NCBI GenBank assembly: GCA_017164015.1
Contig: CP071065.1
Span: forward strand, 1 to 64,000
DNA: 64,000 nucleotides
From: Nostoc sp. UHCC 0702
Lineage (GTDB): Bacteria > Cyanobacteriota > Cyanobacteriia > Cyanobacteriales > Nostocaceae
Direction of reading: 5' to 3'
Below, one piece after another: positions 46,223 through 55,903 of this stretch. Positions within the stretch are counted from its first letter, which is position 1. Each line of letters begins with the position of its first letter. Under the pieces are notes generated by a model, which had not been told where the DNA came from, ran no database searches, and saw only the letters and a list, made by a program, of their open reading frames with translations. Both the position numbers and the translations under genes were made by a program.

Positions 46223-48577
46223 CTAGTTCTGTACATCGTGTTTGTTTAATTTTGCACTTTGCATTATGAGGAATTCTATAAAGCCAACTGTAATCACCAA
46301 AGATAAAGCTGACGGTACAAAAGGCACCCAAACGCCCGCAATTAACAGACCAAAGCAGAGTAAATAAAGAACACTAGAAGTAACACCAACTGCTAATGCC
46401 AACCAGGGCAAAGAGCGCCACTGCCAAGCAACTACACCCCCGACGATAGACCAACCCCAAATCCAGATGACTTCAAGCCAAGGTGACCAAACCCGTAATA
46501 ACGGACGCCCATCCAAAACGGCGCTGACAATTTGGCTCACCATATGCGCTTGTACCAGCACTCCTGGCATTTGCTTGTCTAAATTCCCGTAGGGCGTATC
46601 CCAGTAGTCAGGACGATCTTCTTTTGCTGTCACACCAATCAGCACAATCCGGTTTTTGATATCTCTAGGGTTGACTGGATCAGATAAAAATTGGGTTAGC
46701 GATACTTGTTCGGCAACCTTAACAGAGGAGCGGTAATTGAGTAAAATTTGACCACCATTAGCATCGATGCCTTGATAACCGCCGGTACGAGGCGAAATGC
46801 GTTGAAAAATAGTATTACCTAGGTGCAAATTCGCTTTGGGATCATTAGAGTTAAGCTTTGGTTGAATTTTTAAGGACGATAAATAATGGAATGCCAGTTG
46901 CGTGCTTAATGCATAGGGGGCAGAACACTTAGATCCAGTTTCGTGGGTCATGAACAAAAGATGGCGACGCACCACCCCATCACTATCATCAATGAAGTCA
47001 CTGAATCCTTGGCGTTGATTGGGAATTTCGGGGGGCGGTGCAATACCTTTACTTTTAGTCCCTACTGACGTATCACTCCCCTTGCATACCCCAATCAAGT
47101 TATTAGTCTGCTTCAGACGTGTAATTAAATCTTTGTGTTCGGCAGGAAAATCACGATATATATCTAAGCCGATCACACGGGGTTGGTACTGTTCTAGTTT
47201 TCCTAATAGTTTTTTGAGAGATGTTTCAGAGATGGAAATTCCTTTGAGAATCTCACCATCATTGCGCCGTTGATTATCCAAATCTGTACCGTCAATCGTC
47301 ACCACCAGTAGGCGGCGATCAGGCCCTTCATCTGGACGCGATCGCATCATTTGGTCAAAAGCTTGTAGTTCACTGGTTTGTAGCCCTCCCAAAAATCTCA
47401 CGCCACAGACTAAGGCAGTAATCGCCAGACTGGAGAACAAAGTTCTCTTCAATCCGCGTTTGCGGAACAGATGTGAATCCAATGTCTCTTGCTTTTCGGT
47501 GTGTTTTAGCTCGTCCCAGGTCAGTGGTATCTGTCCCGGATTTTGGCAAATCACTGGTAGCCAAGTTGCACAGGGAAATCTATCCTCTAAACCTTGCAAA
47601 CGTTCCCGTGCTTGTCGCACTGCTTGGTATAAAGATTCACCACCTGCAAAGCTTTCGAGAAAATACTTCAAGAACTCGTGGGCTACTTGGTCTGGAACAG
47701 GTTCACGCATCACAATGATCTGCGGGATGTGCAAATCAGCCAGTTCTCGTGCCAGTCCCAACCCATCACAGGAGTTGAATATTGCTAATTGTAAACCCCG
47801 TTCAATGGCTGTTTTCAGGGCGTACTTTAATTCGCCGATGCTGAGGCTATCAGTTTTATTCAAGTAGATCCGCCCACAGTTATTACTTCCCTGACTGGAA
47901 CTATGACCGGCGAAGAATAGAATGTCCCAGTTTTTGCCCCAGAGATAATCGGTCAATTCCTTGCGCTGTGGCTCCACTACAAAACTAATATTCGTATGAG
48001 GGCACTTTTGCAAGATGGCTTGGTCTGCTTGGGTATCAATTCCTTGACTGTCACCCACAATTGCCAAAATGTTGACTAGTGGGTTTGGTTCACGTGGCTT
48101 GACAATGAGTTCATAACTTGGGGATGAGAGCGCAATTTCAGTTTTGGGGTAGCGTTCTAACAAATCCCAAAGATGCCAAGGCAGTCTCTGCAATTGACTA
48201 TTTTCTGATTGCAGAATCACTCGCACTTGATCTGTAGGCAATAATCTCTCTAACCATTTCTCTCGTAGGGGACGAAACTCCTCGGCTTGCAGCCAACTGT
48301 TAAAGCGTGCCCGCAAAATGTGGGCCATATTTTGGCAGTCTTGGGAAACTGACACATTAGTTACTTGGATTTTGTCAGCATCCAAACGGTAACGGTTGCC
48401 CAACTGAATATAGCTAGATTGCCAACGGGCGTAGTAAAGGGGCATTTCGGGACATGGCGGCAGTTTACCCGTAATTTCCGTTGAGGGGCGATCGCTTTCT
48501 TCACCTATCTGGAGAGTGACAGTGAACCCCAGATCAAAACTACCGTCTGTGAATTTCAAAACCACTAACTTAGCCAT
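46223..48577 (-). CDS. CHAT-CHASE2 membrane protein
   Basis: A fusion of 784 residues from ATG 48577 (MAKLVVLKFTDGSF); a GTG 10 codons earlier is less likely. The N-terminal ~350 residues are a CHAT (caspase-like peptidase) domain with the catalytic pair H225 (FFAGHSSSQG) and C270 (FNSCDG). A membrane helix near 385-400 follows, then a CHASE2 extracellular sensor domain (LLVVTIDGTDL, RPDEGPD, VVRRHLLF, VVLIGVTAKEDRPDYWDTPYG) and three C-terminal helices. This suggests an outside signal controlling a cytoplasmic protease-like domain. No kinase or cyclase output is present. It lies between DUF1822 and DUF928 genes. Confidence 0.88.
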   Translation of the reverse strand: MAKLVVLKFTDGSFDLGFTVTLQIGEESDRPSTEITGKLPPCPEMPLYYARWQSSYIQLGNRYRLDADKIQVTNVSVSQDCQNMAHILRARFNSWLQAEEFRPLREKWLERLLPTDQVRVILQSENSQLQRLPWHLWDLLERYPKTEIALSSPSYELIVKPREPNPLVNILAIVGDSQGIDTQADQAILQKCPHTNISFVVEPQRKELTDYLWGKNWDILFFAGHSSSQGSNNCGRIYLNKTDSLSIGELKYALKTAIERGLQLAIFNSCDGLGLARELADLHIPQIIVMREPVPDQVAHEFLKYFLESFAGGESLYQAVRQARERLQGLEDRFPCATWLPVICQNPGQIPLTWDELKHTEKQETLDSHLFRKRGLKRTLFSSLAITALVCGVRFLGGLQTSELQAFDQMMRSRPDEGPDRRLLVVTIDGTDLDNQRRNDGEILKGISISETSLKKLLGKLEQYQPRVIGLDIYRDFPAEHKDLITRLKQTNNLIGVCKGSDTSVGTKSKGIAPPPEIPNQRQGFSDFIDDSDGVVRRHLLFMTHETGSKCSAPYALSTQLAFHYLSSLKIQPKLNSNDPKANLHLGNTIFQRISPRTGGYQGIDANGGQILLNYRSSVKVAEQVSLTQFLSDPVNPRDIKNRIVLIGVTAKEDRPDYWDTPYGNLDKQMPGVLVQAHMVSQIVSAVLDGRPLLRVWSPWLEVIWIWGWSIVGGVVAWQWRSLPWLALAVGVTSSVLYLLCFGLLIAGVWVPFVPSALSLVITVGFIEFLIMQSAKLNKHDVQN

Positions 48578-48928
48578 GACCGTCGCTTTGCTCTCATTCA
48601 AAATCACTCTATGTGCTTACGTCTGTTGACTCGCGCCATCATTTGAGTTCTGCTTTACAGTACAAGTACTTTCTGAGAACCCTTCCGAGGAACACAGCCG
48701 CCTAGATTGAGCTAACCATATTCAGAGCATTGTTGTCTGTTTTTCCAGTAAACTCTTCTTTCATCTGCTCACTGTTTCACCGCTGCGCCTCTACAAAAGA
48801 AGCCACCACTCCAACTTTTCTTTAAATATAAATTTTTTAACAATTCAGCATGAATGTTTAATATTGAGCTGTTAATTCTCCTATTTTCTTTTAACCATGT
48901 CAATGATTAACAAAATCTAAAAACTACC
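48578..48928. other. Gap upstream of the CHAT-CHASE2 gene
   Basis: 351 bp, AT-rich, with no repeat array and no ORF on either strand. It probably holds a promoter for the CHAT-CHASE2 gene or simply separates cistrons. Confidence 0.35.
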
Positions 48929-49897
48929 TTAAATCACAAAATTTTCTGTAATACTCATATCATCCAATGATACCTGAACACTAAACTGTTCTTGAGTTTC
49001 ACCTTTAAATTGCAACTGAATGTAATTATCAGCACTTCTGGCTTGTGCTTCTAAAAATACCGCTGCCGATCCATCTAGAACCGTGAGTTTTACTCCTGTT
49101 GGCAAGTAAATTTGATTACCTGTAGCATGTAATTGTAAACGAATACTAGTTTGTTGATTAGCTTCAGGGCTGATTTCCACAACCAACATCACGGGTTGAC
49201 CAGCTATTTTGATGCCCAAATCAATTAGTTTTGCCCGTCTTGTAATTGTTTGTGCTTGGTTATCTAATGTTTCTTCAAAAGTTACCGGACTGCGAAAGGC
49301 GTAAGCGGGTCTGGCTTCCAGCGAGTTCAACAAAGATTCAACAGTTTGCCAGCCAGCCTGACATTGATTGGTAAACCACTGGCTTAAGTTCACCAAACTG
49401 TCAAATGCAGTTGTTCTCAGTTCTGCTAAACGATCAATTAATGCTTCCAGTGGTTGCAGTTGAATTAAAGGTAATGCTTCTGTTGCGACACTTTTGATAA
49501 ACCCTAGTAGTTTTGCTTCTTTTAGCGATTCATCAATTTGTACCACTACATAACCGACTCGTTCTTCCCAAGTTTCTGGTGGAATCAAACATACGTTATC
49601 CTGCAAACGCACAGGACGACACTCTAAACGACCAACTGAGGGCATTTGCAAGTCAGCCACATTACCAGTTAGTTGCATTACAGAGTTCCAACTGTCACTT
49701 CCTCTGAGGTCGGTAGGTATTTCCATCATCTGTAAGTAGTCATTCACCACCGATACAGCTAGCGTATTCATCTGAACTTGCTGTGCTTTTTCAGCAGTAG
49801 GTTGTTGGCTAGCAAACTGCAAAGCCGTAGTACGGGCTGCTTGGGAAATCGGCAATGTGATTGCGGAATCGTCTAGCTTGTAGGTGGTGTTAATCAT
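48929..49897 (-). CDS. DUF1822 family protein
   Basis: A soluble protein of 322 residues from ATG 49897 (MINTTYKLDDSAITLPIS); an upstream ATG at 49945 would add 16 unlike residues. The first half has helices (AARTTALQFASQQPTAEKAQQVQMNTLAVSVVNDYLQMM, with the DUF1822 stretch NTLAVxxVxxYL). The second half is beta-rich (GIKIAGQPVMLVVEISPEANQQTSIRLQLHATG...LPTGVKLTVLDG). DUF1822 is found in cyanobacteria beside CHASE2/CHAT genes and has no known function. Same strand and order as its neighbours suggest a functional unit. Confidence 0.85.
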   Translation of the reverse strand: MINTTYKLDDSAITLPISQAARTTALQFASQQPTAEKAQQVQMNTLAVSVVNDYLQMMEIPTDLRGSDSWNSVMQLTGNVADLQMPSVGRLECRPVRLQDNVCLIPPETWEERVGYVVVQIDESLKEAKLLGFIKSVATEALPLIQLQPLEALIDRLAELRTTAFDSLVNLSQWFTNQCQAGWQTVESLLNSLEARPAYAFRSPVTFEETLDNQAQTITRRAKLIDLGIKIAGQPVMLVVEISPEANQQTSIRLQLHATGNQIYLPTGVKLTVLDGSAAVFLEAQARSADNYIQLQFKGETQEQFSVQVSLDDMSITENFVI

Positions 49898-50009
49898 AAA
49901 TAAATCCCAGTGATCAATGCTGCTATATATAATTAACGCCTGCATTCAAAAAATTTATGCCGTAAATTTGGAAAAAGTCAGAAAAAGTAGGCAAGAAAAA
50001 TTGGAAGTT

Positions 50010-50265
50010 AGGGACTGGGGACTGGGTACTGGGGACTGGGGACTGGGGACTGGGGACTGGGGACTGGGGACTGGGGACTGGGGACTGGGGACTGGGGACT
50101 GGGGACTGGGGACTGGGGACTGGGGACTGGGGACTGGGGACTGGGGACAAGGAAGGAATTTAGTTCACACGACTTAGTTTTTTTCCTAATACCCAATCCC
50201 CAATCCCCGATCCCCGATCCCCGATACCCGATCCCCGATCCCCGATTCCCGATCCCCATTCCCTA
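50010..50265. repeat. Large GGGGACT array facing a CCCCGAT array
   Basis: About 19-20 copies of GGGGACT (50011-50147), the longest array in the window, are followed after 45 bp by about ten CCCCGAT/CCCCAAT units (50191-50262) in the opposite sense. The two arrays are partly complementary and could pair. ORFs in several frames cross them and are artefacts. Confidence 0.9.
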
Positions 50266-50266
50266 A

Positions 50267-53026
50267 TTACAACCAATTGCCAACTAACACATAGGCAGAC
50301 CAAAAGCTGGGCGCTCGGTAGTTAGGATGTTGCAGTAATTTTAGCTGAGCATGGCGCACAGCTGCGGCTTTGGTGATTTTGCCGCGATTAAGTTCTTGAT
50401 AGAAGTCACCAACAAACAAGGCTGTTGCTTCATCATCAATCTGCCACAATGATGCCAGGGTACTGCGTGCCCCCGCTCGTACTGCTGCTCCTGCTAGACC
50501 GAGGGTTGCACGGTTATCTCCAGCAGCCGTTTGACAGGCACTCAAAACTAATAGTTCCACTGGTTCGGTTCTGGTTTCATCCCGACTCCTCAGAAGACTG
50601 TCGAAGCCTTTAACGTTGATCGGGCCATCGGCAGCTAAAATAAAGGTATTTTCAGCATTAGAACTAAACTCTCCGTGAGTTGCCAGATGCACTACATTAA
50701 ATGGAGCAGTATTCACTTCTGTTTCGAGCGCCTTGCGGGTGAACTGCTGATCTAGCAAACTAGTTACTGATACTCCAGCGCTAGCAATGAGATTGATTTC
50801 AGATTTGATGGCAGGCAAGGGGGCATAATCGGAAAAGCCTACCGGAGGCTTAGTTAAACCAGCAGTTAATGCTCTAAGTTGCTTTTGCAGAAAAGGTTTG
50901 GGTTTTTGCAGTTGTAAACCAACGCTAAGAGCGATCGCATATTTTTCTACGAGGTATTGCTTACCATCGTAAAGAGATGCCATTGGTATATTACGTAATT
51001 TCCCATCAAGTACAAACACTAAGGTATCCACTTTACTTGCTGCCAATTCTGACTCAATGGGTTTGATCAACCATTGGTAAACTTCTTGCGATTTGGTTTT
51101 AAAGGCTTTGGTAGCCGCAGGATTGACAAGAACTTTTCGTAGTTCGGTAACGCGTTTATCTACGTATGCTTGGGAAATATTCTGACTGTAATGCTGTAAA
51201 GGTTTATTGGGAATTTTGACAATTACTTGGAGTTGTTCGGGGAGAATAATTGGATAAAAGATAGCAGCAGTGGGATTCTCTTGGTCTACTATTGTATCAA
51301 GGGACACACTTTGACCCTGCAAGCAAGCTTCTCTAAAAAAGTTATCTAACTCTGCTAACTGCAATGCTTCAATCCGCTGACGTGCTTTATCTAAAGTTGT
51401 TTCATCCAGTTTTCCTTCTGGGGATTGCAGTATTAACTCTACTGACTCTCGATAGACTGGTTCAACACTGTCCCGGAAGTTAAATTGCACATCCTGATTT
51501 TTGTCAGCAACCAAGTCACTGCGGAGAGACTTGAGAGTTTCTACGGCCGCATCATAGGCGACGATCGCTCCCTTGATATCTTTTTGTGACCGTTTCAACC
51601 TGCCTAACTGCCACTCTGATTGATAGGCAATGTCTGGTGCGTTATTTGTTTGAGCGAGGACTAATGCTTGCTGAGTGAGGTTTTCTGACTCTGACCATTG
51701 CTGGTTTTTCTGATACAAACTACCCAAACTCAAAAGTGCATAAGCTTCTGCTCGTTTATCGCCCAAACTGTGGGATTGTTCGACGGTGGTAGCCAGCGAT
51801 CGCGCTAAGTTTTGCGTGCTGAATTCAAAGACAGATTTTCTATTCGGCACTTGGAACTCAGGGCTTTGGAGTTTCATCAGGCTTTGGGCAAAATTAATCT
51901 GGGCGTACATGGCAGCACGGCTGTTGGGCAGTTCCTTGACTTTTTGTTTAATTAATGGTATTAAAGCTTCAGCCTCTGCCAATTGTTTATCTTCGATAAA
52001 CAGACTCAGAAGATTGAGTTGGGCCTGGACTTTTGTCAGGGGCGAGGGGGATGCTTGAGTTGTTTGTTGATAATAGTTGATCGCCTGACTCAACCAGTAC
52101 TTAGGGTCTAATTCTCGACGGGATACTTGAGTTGTTTGTCGATATTTAGCGATCGCTTGTTTTTGTTGGTACTGTGCCCGGGCGTGGTTTCCCAAACTGA
52201 AAAGACTTGCCCCAATTTCACCATTTGATTGCAAACGCTCAGCAATTTCCCGACTCTGTTTGAGAGCAACCAGGGAGTTTTCCCCATCTCCCACTGCTAA
52301 AAGAGCATCACCAAGCGATCGCAATCCCACTGCTTTTTCTATTGAGTCTGGTTGAGATTGTAACTTTTGATATACTTCTGTGAGGATTTTGACTGCACGA
52401 GGGTAAAATCCTTGCGTTCGCCATGCCTGTGCTTGATTGATTTGCGATCGCACCACGCCACTGTCATTTTTTGCTTGCTTATAAATTTCTGCTGTCTGCT
52501 GCCAAGTTTCTAAAGCTTCGTTTGTCTGCCCCATTGCCAGTTGCAGACGACCTTGAATATCCAGCGATTTCGCTAATATTTGCAAATTTTGGTTTTTATC
52601 ACTTGTCTTGAGCAAGTTCAAGCTATCTGTAATTGACTGCTTTGCTTCAGTCCATGCACCGAGTTGTTGGTAAGCCAGAGATAAATTGCTGAGAGTGATG
52701 GCTAATCTGAGGTTATCCCCTTTTTCTTTGTATTCCTGTGCTGCCTGCTGTAATATCTGCACTGCTTCGGCAAAACGTCCAGCATCGTATAACACTTTGC
52801 CCTGTTCTAAGAGTGAGTCAGAAGTAGTAGCAGTAGTTGCATTTGCCTGGTGGTATGAGGAGTTGATTGCACCAGTCACTTTTGCCAACACAGGTGAACC
52901 AAGAATACACAGCAAAGCTATAAGAAAGTACAAAAGCAAATGTAACCAGTAAAAAGTTTTACCTTTTACCTTTCGCCTGCTAATTTTTATAGAATTTTGG
53001 CAACAAATCTTAGTTGTTTTATTCAT
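50267..53026 (-). CDS. TPR protein with C-terminal CHAT peptidase domain
   Basis: A 919-residue protein. A hydrophobic N-terminal segment (LLLYFLIALLCILGSPVLA, about 31-49) is a signal peptide or anchor. Residues about 70-520 hold many tetratricopeptide repeats (AVQILQQAAQEYKEKGDNLR, LAITLSNLSLAYQQLG and others). The C-terminal ~350 residues are a CHAT caspase-like domain with H784 (HLATHGEF) and C831 (LSACQTAAGD), and the end is typical (ASLWQIDDEATALFVGDFYQEL). CHAT-TPR proteases elsewhere act in cell-death or defence signalling; the role here is inference. First gene of the four-gene CHAT/DUF1822/CHASE2/DUF928 set. Confidence 0.9.
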   Translation of the reverse strand: MNKTTKICCQNSIKISRRKVKGKTFYWLHLLLYFLIALLCILGSPVLAKVTGAINSSYHQANATTATTSDSLLEQGKVLYDAGRFAEAVQILQQAAQEYKEKGDNLRLAITLSNLSLAYQQLGAWTEAKQSITDSLNLLKTSDKNQNLQILAKSLDIQGRLQLAMGQTNEALETWQQTAEIYKQAKNDSGVVRSQINQAQAWRTQGFYPRAVKILTEVYQKLQSQPDSIEKAVGLRSLGDALLAVGDGENSLVALKQSREIAERLQSNGEIGASLFSLGNHARAQYQQKQAIAKYRQTTQVSRRELDPKYWLSQAINYYQQTTQASPSPLTKVQAQLNLLSLFIEDKQLAEAEALIPLIKQKVKELPNSRAAMYAQINFAQSLMKLQSPEFQVPNRKSVFEFSTQNLARSLATTVEQSHSLGDKRAEAYALLSLGSLYQKNQQWSESENLTQQALVLAQTNNAPDIAYQSEWQLGRLKRSQKDIKGAIVAYDAAVETLKSLRSDLVADKNQDVQFNFRDSVEPVYRESVELILQSPEGKLDETTLDKARQRIEALQLAELDNFFREACLQGQSVSLDTIVDQENPTAAIFYPIILPEQLQVIVKIPNKPLQHYSQNISQAYVDKRVTELRKVLVNPAATKAFKTKSQEVYQWLIKPIESELAASKVDTLVFVLDGKLRNIPMASLYDGKQYLVEKYAIALSVGLQLQKPKPFLQKQLRALTAGLTKPPVGFSDYAPLPAIKSEINLIASAGVSVTSLLDQQFTRKALETEVNTAPFNVVHLATHGEFSSNAENTFILAADGPINVKGFDSLLRSRDETRTEPVELLVLSACQTAAGDNRATLGLAGAAVRAGARSTLASLWQIDDEATALFVGDFYQELNRGKITKAAAVRHAQLKLLQHPNYRAPSFWSAYVLVGNWL

Positions 53027-53232
53027 GGGTGTAGCCAGTAATTCGTAATTAATATCAAGTTTGGTTAATTAGTTTTAATTCCTGCACTCTATACAGTCAG
53101 CTAAAAAACCCTCTTTACCCTTCCTTTGCTGACTTTATGATAAGTCTTTGACCGAACACGATATCAGACGGATTTGAAAAAGCTTGATATATTAAGTTTC
53201 TGATGCTTGACCCTGTTTCTCAAACAATCTCC

Positions 53233-54099
53233 TCAAAGGGTCATTTTCACATAGTTAGTTAATTCAAAGTTGTTGGCAATCAATACTTCACGCACTTGCT
53301 TGCTTAATAGGGCAGCAAGTTCTGCTTCGCCCGCCCCTGGTAGACCATTGAGCGGTTCCTGGTGATTAATAACTGCGGGATGGGAATAAATCTCTACCAA
53401 ATCTGCTTCAATCTGGGGTATCAGACCGAGTAAATATTCCTCAGTCATAGAGCCAGTTTGTAGCAACCCGTACACTCTGTTAGCAAATCCTATACCTTTA
53501 GATGTTAGCAAATCCTCACCATAGCGACGCAATCCACCAAATACTCCTGCCCAGACTAACTTAGTCAGGAAACCCTGACGGTCAAGCTTGAGGGTGATAC
53601 CCAGTTCTTCAGATGGCAGACGAATGGCTCGAATTTCAAACTCTTGTGCTAACTCCACTAAAATACGCAGTACCACTGGATGGGTATGTAGATGTAGATG
53701 CCCGTCTACGTGAGAAAGGCGTAACCCAGATTCACGAAATTTTTCCAATTGACCGCGAATTTCTTGCCGGAGTTCTTCACGAGCAGCAGAATGAAATTGG
53801 TAGCGCAACCCCGCTTGTAGAGGGCTATTTGAGAAGTTCCCCATTGAATCAACCAAGTGGGGAATCTGGGAGGGTGGCAAAAGTGCGCGGCCGCATACCA
53901 ACACTAAGTGCAGACCGACAGCCAAATTTGAGTGAGTACGTGCTAAAGCGATCGCTTGCTCGGCGGCATCACCTGTCACCATTAAGCTGGTACTAGTCAG
54001 TACACCTTGCTCATGTGCAGTAATAATCGCTTGATTCACACCACTAGAAAAGCCAAAATCATCACCATTGATAATGGCAAAACGACGAGAATGGGGCAT
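53233..54099 (-). CDS. hpnK: Hopanoid-associated deacetylase HpnK (YdjC/ChbG family)
   Basis: HpnK removes the acetyl group from the N-acetylglucosaminyl bacteriohopanetetrol intermediate. The 288-residue YdjC/ChbG fold shows NGDDFGFSSGVNQAI with the metal-binding Asp pair near residue 11, GLHLVL with a His near 63, and SHVDGHLHLHTHP near 129. The last part matches HpnK (EIYSHPAVINHQEPLNG). It is 106 bp downstream of hpnJ on the same strand, with a heptamer repeat between them. HpnI, which would make its substrate, is not present in this window. Confidence 0.9.
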   Translation of the reverse strand: MPHSRRFAIINGDDFGFSSGVNQAIITAHEQGVLTSTSLMVTGDAAEQAIALARTHSNLAVGLHLVLVCGRALLPPSQIPHLVDSMGNFSNSPLQAGLRYQFHSAAREELRQEIRGQLEKFRESGLRLSHVDGHLHLHTHPVVLRILVELAQEFEIRAIRLPSEELGITLKLDRQGFLTKLVWAGVFGGLRRYGEDLLTSKGIGFANRVYGLLQTGSMTEEYLLGLIPQIEADLVEIYSHPAVINHQEPLNGLPGAGEAELAALLSKQVREVLIANNFELTNYVKMTL

Positions 54100-54205
54100 G
54101 GGGAATGGGGAATTGGGGATTGGGTATTGGGTATTGGGGATTGGGTATTGGGGATTAGGAAAACTCTTACCTAGTCACCAGTCCCCAGTCCCCAGTCCCT
54201 GCTCC
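54100..54205. repeat. GGGGATT/GGGTATT heptamer array between hpnJ and hpnK
   Basis: About eight GGGGATT/GGGTATT units (54107-54159) and a short CAGTCCC array (54178-54200) fill the 106-bp gap between hpnJ and hpnK. Confidence 0.75.
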
Positions 54206-55645
54206 CTATTGCGCGTGTGTAGCAGCTTGAGTGCGGCGTTCTCTCAGGTAGGAGAAGAACTCAGCACCTTCGCGCAGGCGACGTACCAACATTTGCCGGT
54301 CAGTTAACATTTCCTTAACTATTGGCGCGATCGCTTTGGGGCGAAAGTAGAATTTACGGTACATGCGCTCAACGGCATCTTCAATTTCCGCACCAGAAAG
54401 AGTCGGATATTGCAGTGTGGAGGTTTGAATGCCGGAATTAGCCACTAAAGCTTGGTTGCTAAACCAGCCGTTGGCTTTGGCTTGTTCATAAAGTTCTGTG
54501 CCGGGATAAGGTGCGGCGATGGAAACTTGAATGGTATGGGGACTGAGTTCGCAGGCAAAGCGAATAGTCTCTTCTACAGTTTCTTTGGTTTCAATTGGCA
54601 GTCCAATAATAAAGGTACCGTGGACGGTAATGCCGAGTTTGTGGCAGTTTTTCATAAATTCCCGCGCCACCTCTAGCTTGATGCCTTTTTTAATGCCGTT
54701 GAGAATATCCTGGTTGCCAGACTCAAAACCGACTAGCAGCAATCGCAAACCATTGTCACGCAGTTGTTTGAGGGTATCGTAGTCTAAGTTAGCGCGGGCG
54801 TTGCAACTCCAAGTCAGCTTGAGTCGCTTCATATGCTCACTAATGGCGATCGCTCGATGCTTATCAATGGTAAAGGTATCATCATCAAACATATATTCCC
54901 TTACCTTGTCGCCAAAGATGGCTTTGGCTTCTTCCATCTCGCGTCCCACAGCTTCGGGGCTTTTATGGCGGTAGAGATGACCGCCAATTGTTTGCGGCCA
55001 AAGGCAGAAGGTGCATTTTGCCGGACAACCACGCCCAGTGTAAAAGGAAATGTACGGATGTAGCAGGTAGCCAATGAAATATTTTCTAATATCTAAGTCA
55101 CGCCCATAAACTGGTAAGACACTGGGCATAGCATCCCAGTCATGAATCAATGGGCGTTCTTCATTGTGCTGTATATTAAAGTTCTGGTCACGATAGCTCA
55201 AACCCTTAATTTCTGACCAAGATTTACCTTCGGCTAGTTCCTTACAGGTATAGTCAAATTCATTGCGACATACAAAGTCGATGACTGGGTGATCTCGTAG
55301 TGTCTCCTCTGGTAAGACAGCTACATGCGCTCCCACAAAACCTATTTGAACATCCGAATTTGTAGCTTTTATTGCCTCAGCACACTTGACATCATTAGCT
55401 AATGAAGGTGTACTGGTGTGCATGACAATCAGCTCGTAGTCTTTGGCAATTTTCAGCACATCTTCCAGCGTTTGACCATGTGGTGGAGCATCTACAAGTT
55501 TGCTACCTGGTACAAGTGCCGCAGGTTGCGCCAACCAAGTAGGATACCAAAAAGAAGTAATTTCGCGCTTGGCTTGGTATCGCGAACCGGCACCACCATC
55601 AAACCCATCAAACGATGGCGGATTGAGGAACAGGGTTTTCTTCAC
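54206..55645 (-). CDS. hpnJ: Hopanoid radical-SAM enzyme HpnJ
   Basis: A B12-binding-type radical-SAM enzyme. HpnJ is credited with contracting the glucosamine head group to the cyclitol ether of bacteriohopanetetrol. Residues 1-180 resemble a cobalamin-binding fold (ELIVMHTSTPSLANDVKCAE), then comes the cluster motif GRGCPAKCTFCLWPQ (CxxxCxxC), and the C-terminus is FYFRPKAIAPIVKEML. I start at GTG 55645 (VKKTLFLNPPSFDGFDGGAG), which has GGGAGAG about 8 nt upstream and gives 479 residues. The frame stays open to 55726, but that extension is repeat-encoded. Between squalene synthase and hpnK on one strand. Confidence 0.93.
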   Translation of the reverse strand: MKKTLFLNPPSFDGFDGGAGSRYQAKREITSFWYPTWLAQPAALVPGSKLVDAPPHGQTLEDVLKIAKDYELIVMHTSTPSLANDVKCAEAIKATNSDVQIGFVGAHVAVLPEETLRDHPVIDFVCRNEFDYTCKELAEGKSWSEIKGLSYRDQNFNIQHNEERPLIHDWDAMPSVLPVYGRDLDIRKYFIGYLLHPYISFYTGRGCPAKCTFCLWPQTIGGHLYRHKSPEAVGREMEEAKAIFGDKVREYMFDDDTFTIDKHRAIAISEHMKRLKLTWSCNARANLDYDTLKQLRDNGLRLLLVGFESGNQDILNGIKKGIKLEVAREFMKNCHKLGITVHGTFIIGLPIETKETVEETIRFACELSPHTIQVSIAAPYPGTELYEQAKANGWFSNQALVANSGIQTSTLQYPTLSGAEIEDAVERMYRKFYFRPKAIAPIVKEMLTDRQMLVRRLREGAEFFSYLRERRTQAATHAQ

Positions 55646-55689
55646 TGATATCTCTCCCACACTTATGTTTTCATTTAATCTACAAAAAT

Positions 55690-55895
55690 ATAGAAAATTG
55701 GGAATTGGCAATTGCCAATTGGGCATTGGGAATATTCTCCCTCATCCCCCCATCTCCCTCATCTCCCTCATCTCCCTCATCCCCTCATCTCCCTCATCCC
55801 CCTCATCCCGCTCATCCCCCTCATCCCCCTCATCCCCCTCATCCCCCTCATCCCCCTCATCCCCCTCATCCCCCCATCCCCCTCATCCCCACTTC
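55690..55895. repeat. CATCCCCCT array between squalene synthase and hpnJ genes
   Basis: A GGGAATTGGCAATTGCCAAT tract (about 55699-55732) is followed by about seventeen CTCATCCCC/CATCTCCCT units (55740-55890). It forms the whole intergenic space between the two hopanoid genes, and spurious Pro/His/Ser-rich ORFs cross it. Confidence 0.8.
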
Positions 55896-55903
55896 CCAAC
55901 TCA

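Noticed and set aside
50010..50147. CRISPR array
   Set aside because: The repeats are 7 bp and contiguous, with no spacers and no cas genes nearby.
49917..50259. Several overlapping ORFs made of GDWGLGT or SPQSPVP units
   Set aside because: They are translations of a heptamer array in different frames; a 7-bp unit leaves all frames open if it contains no stop.
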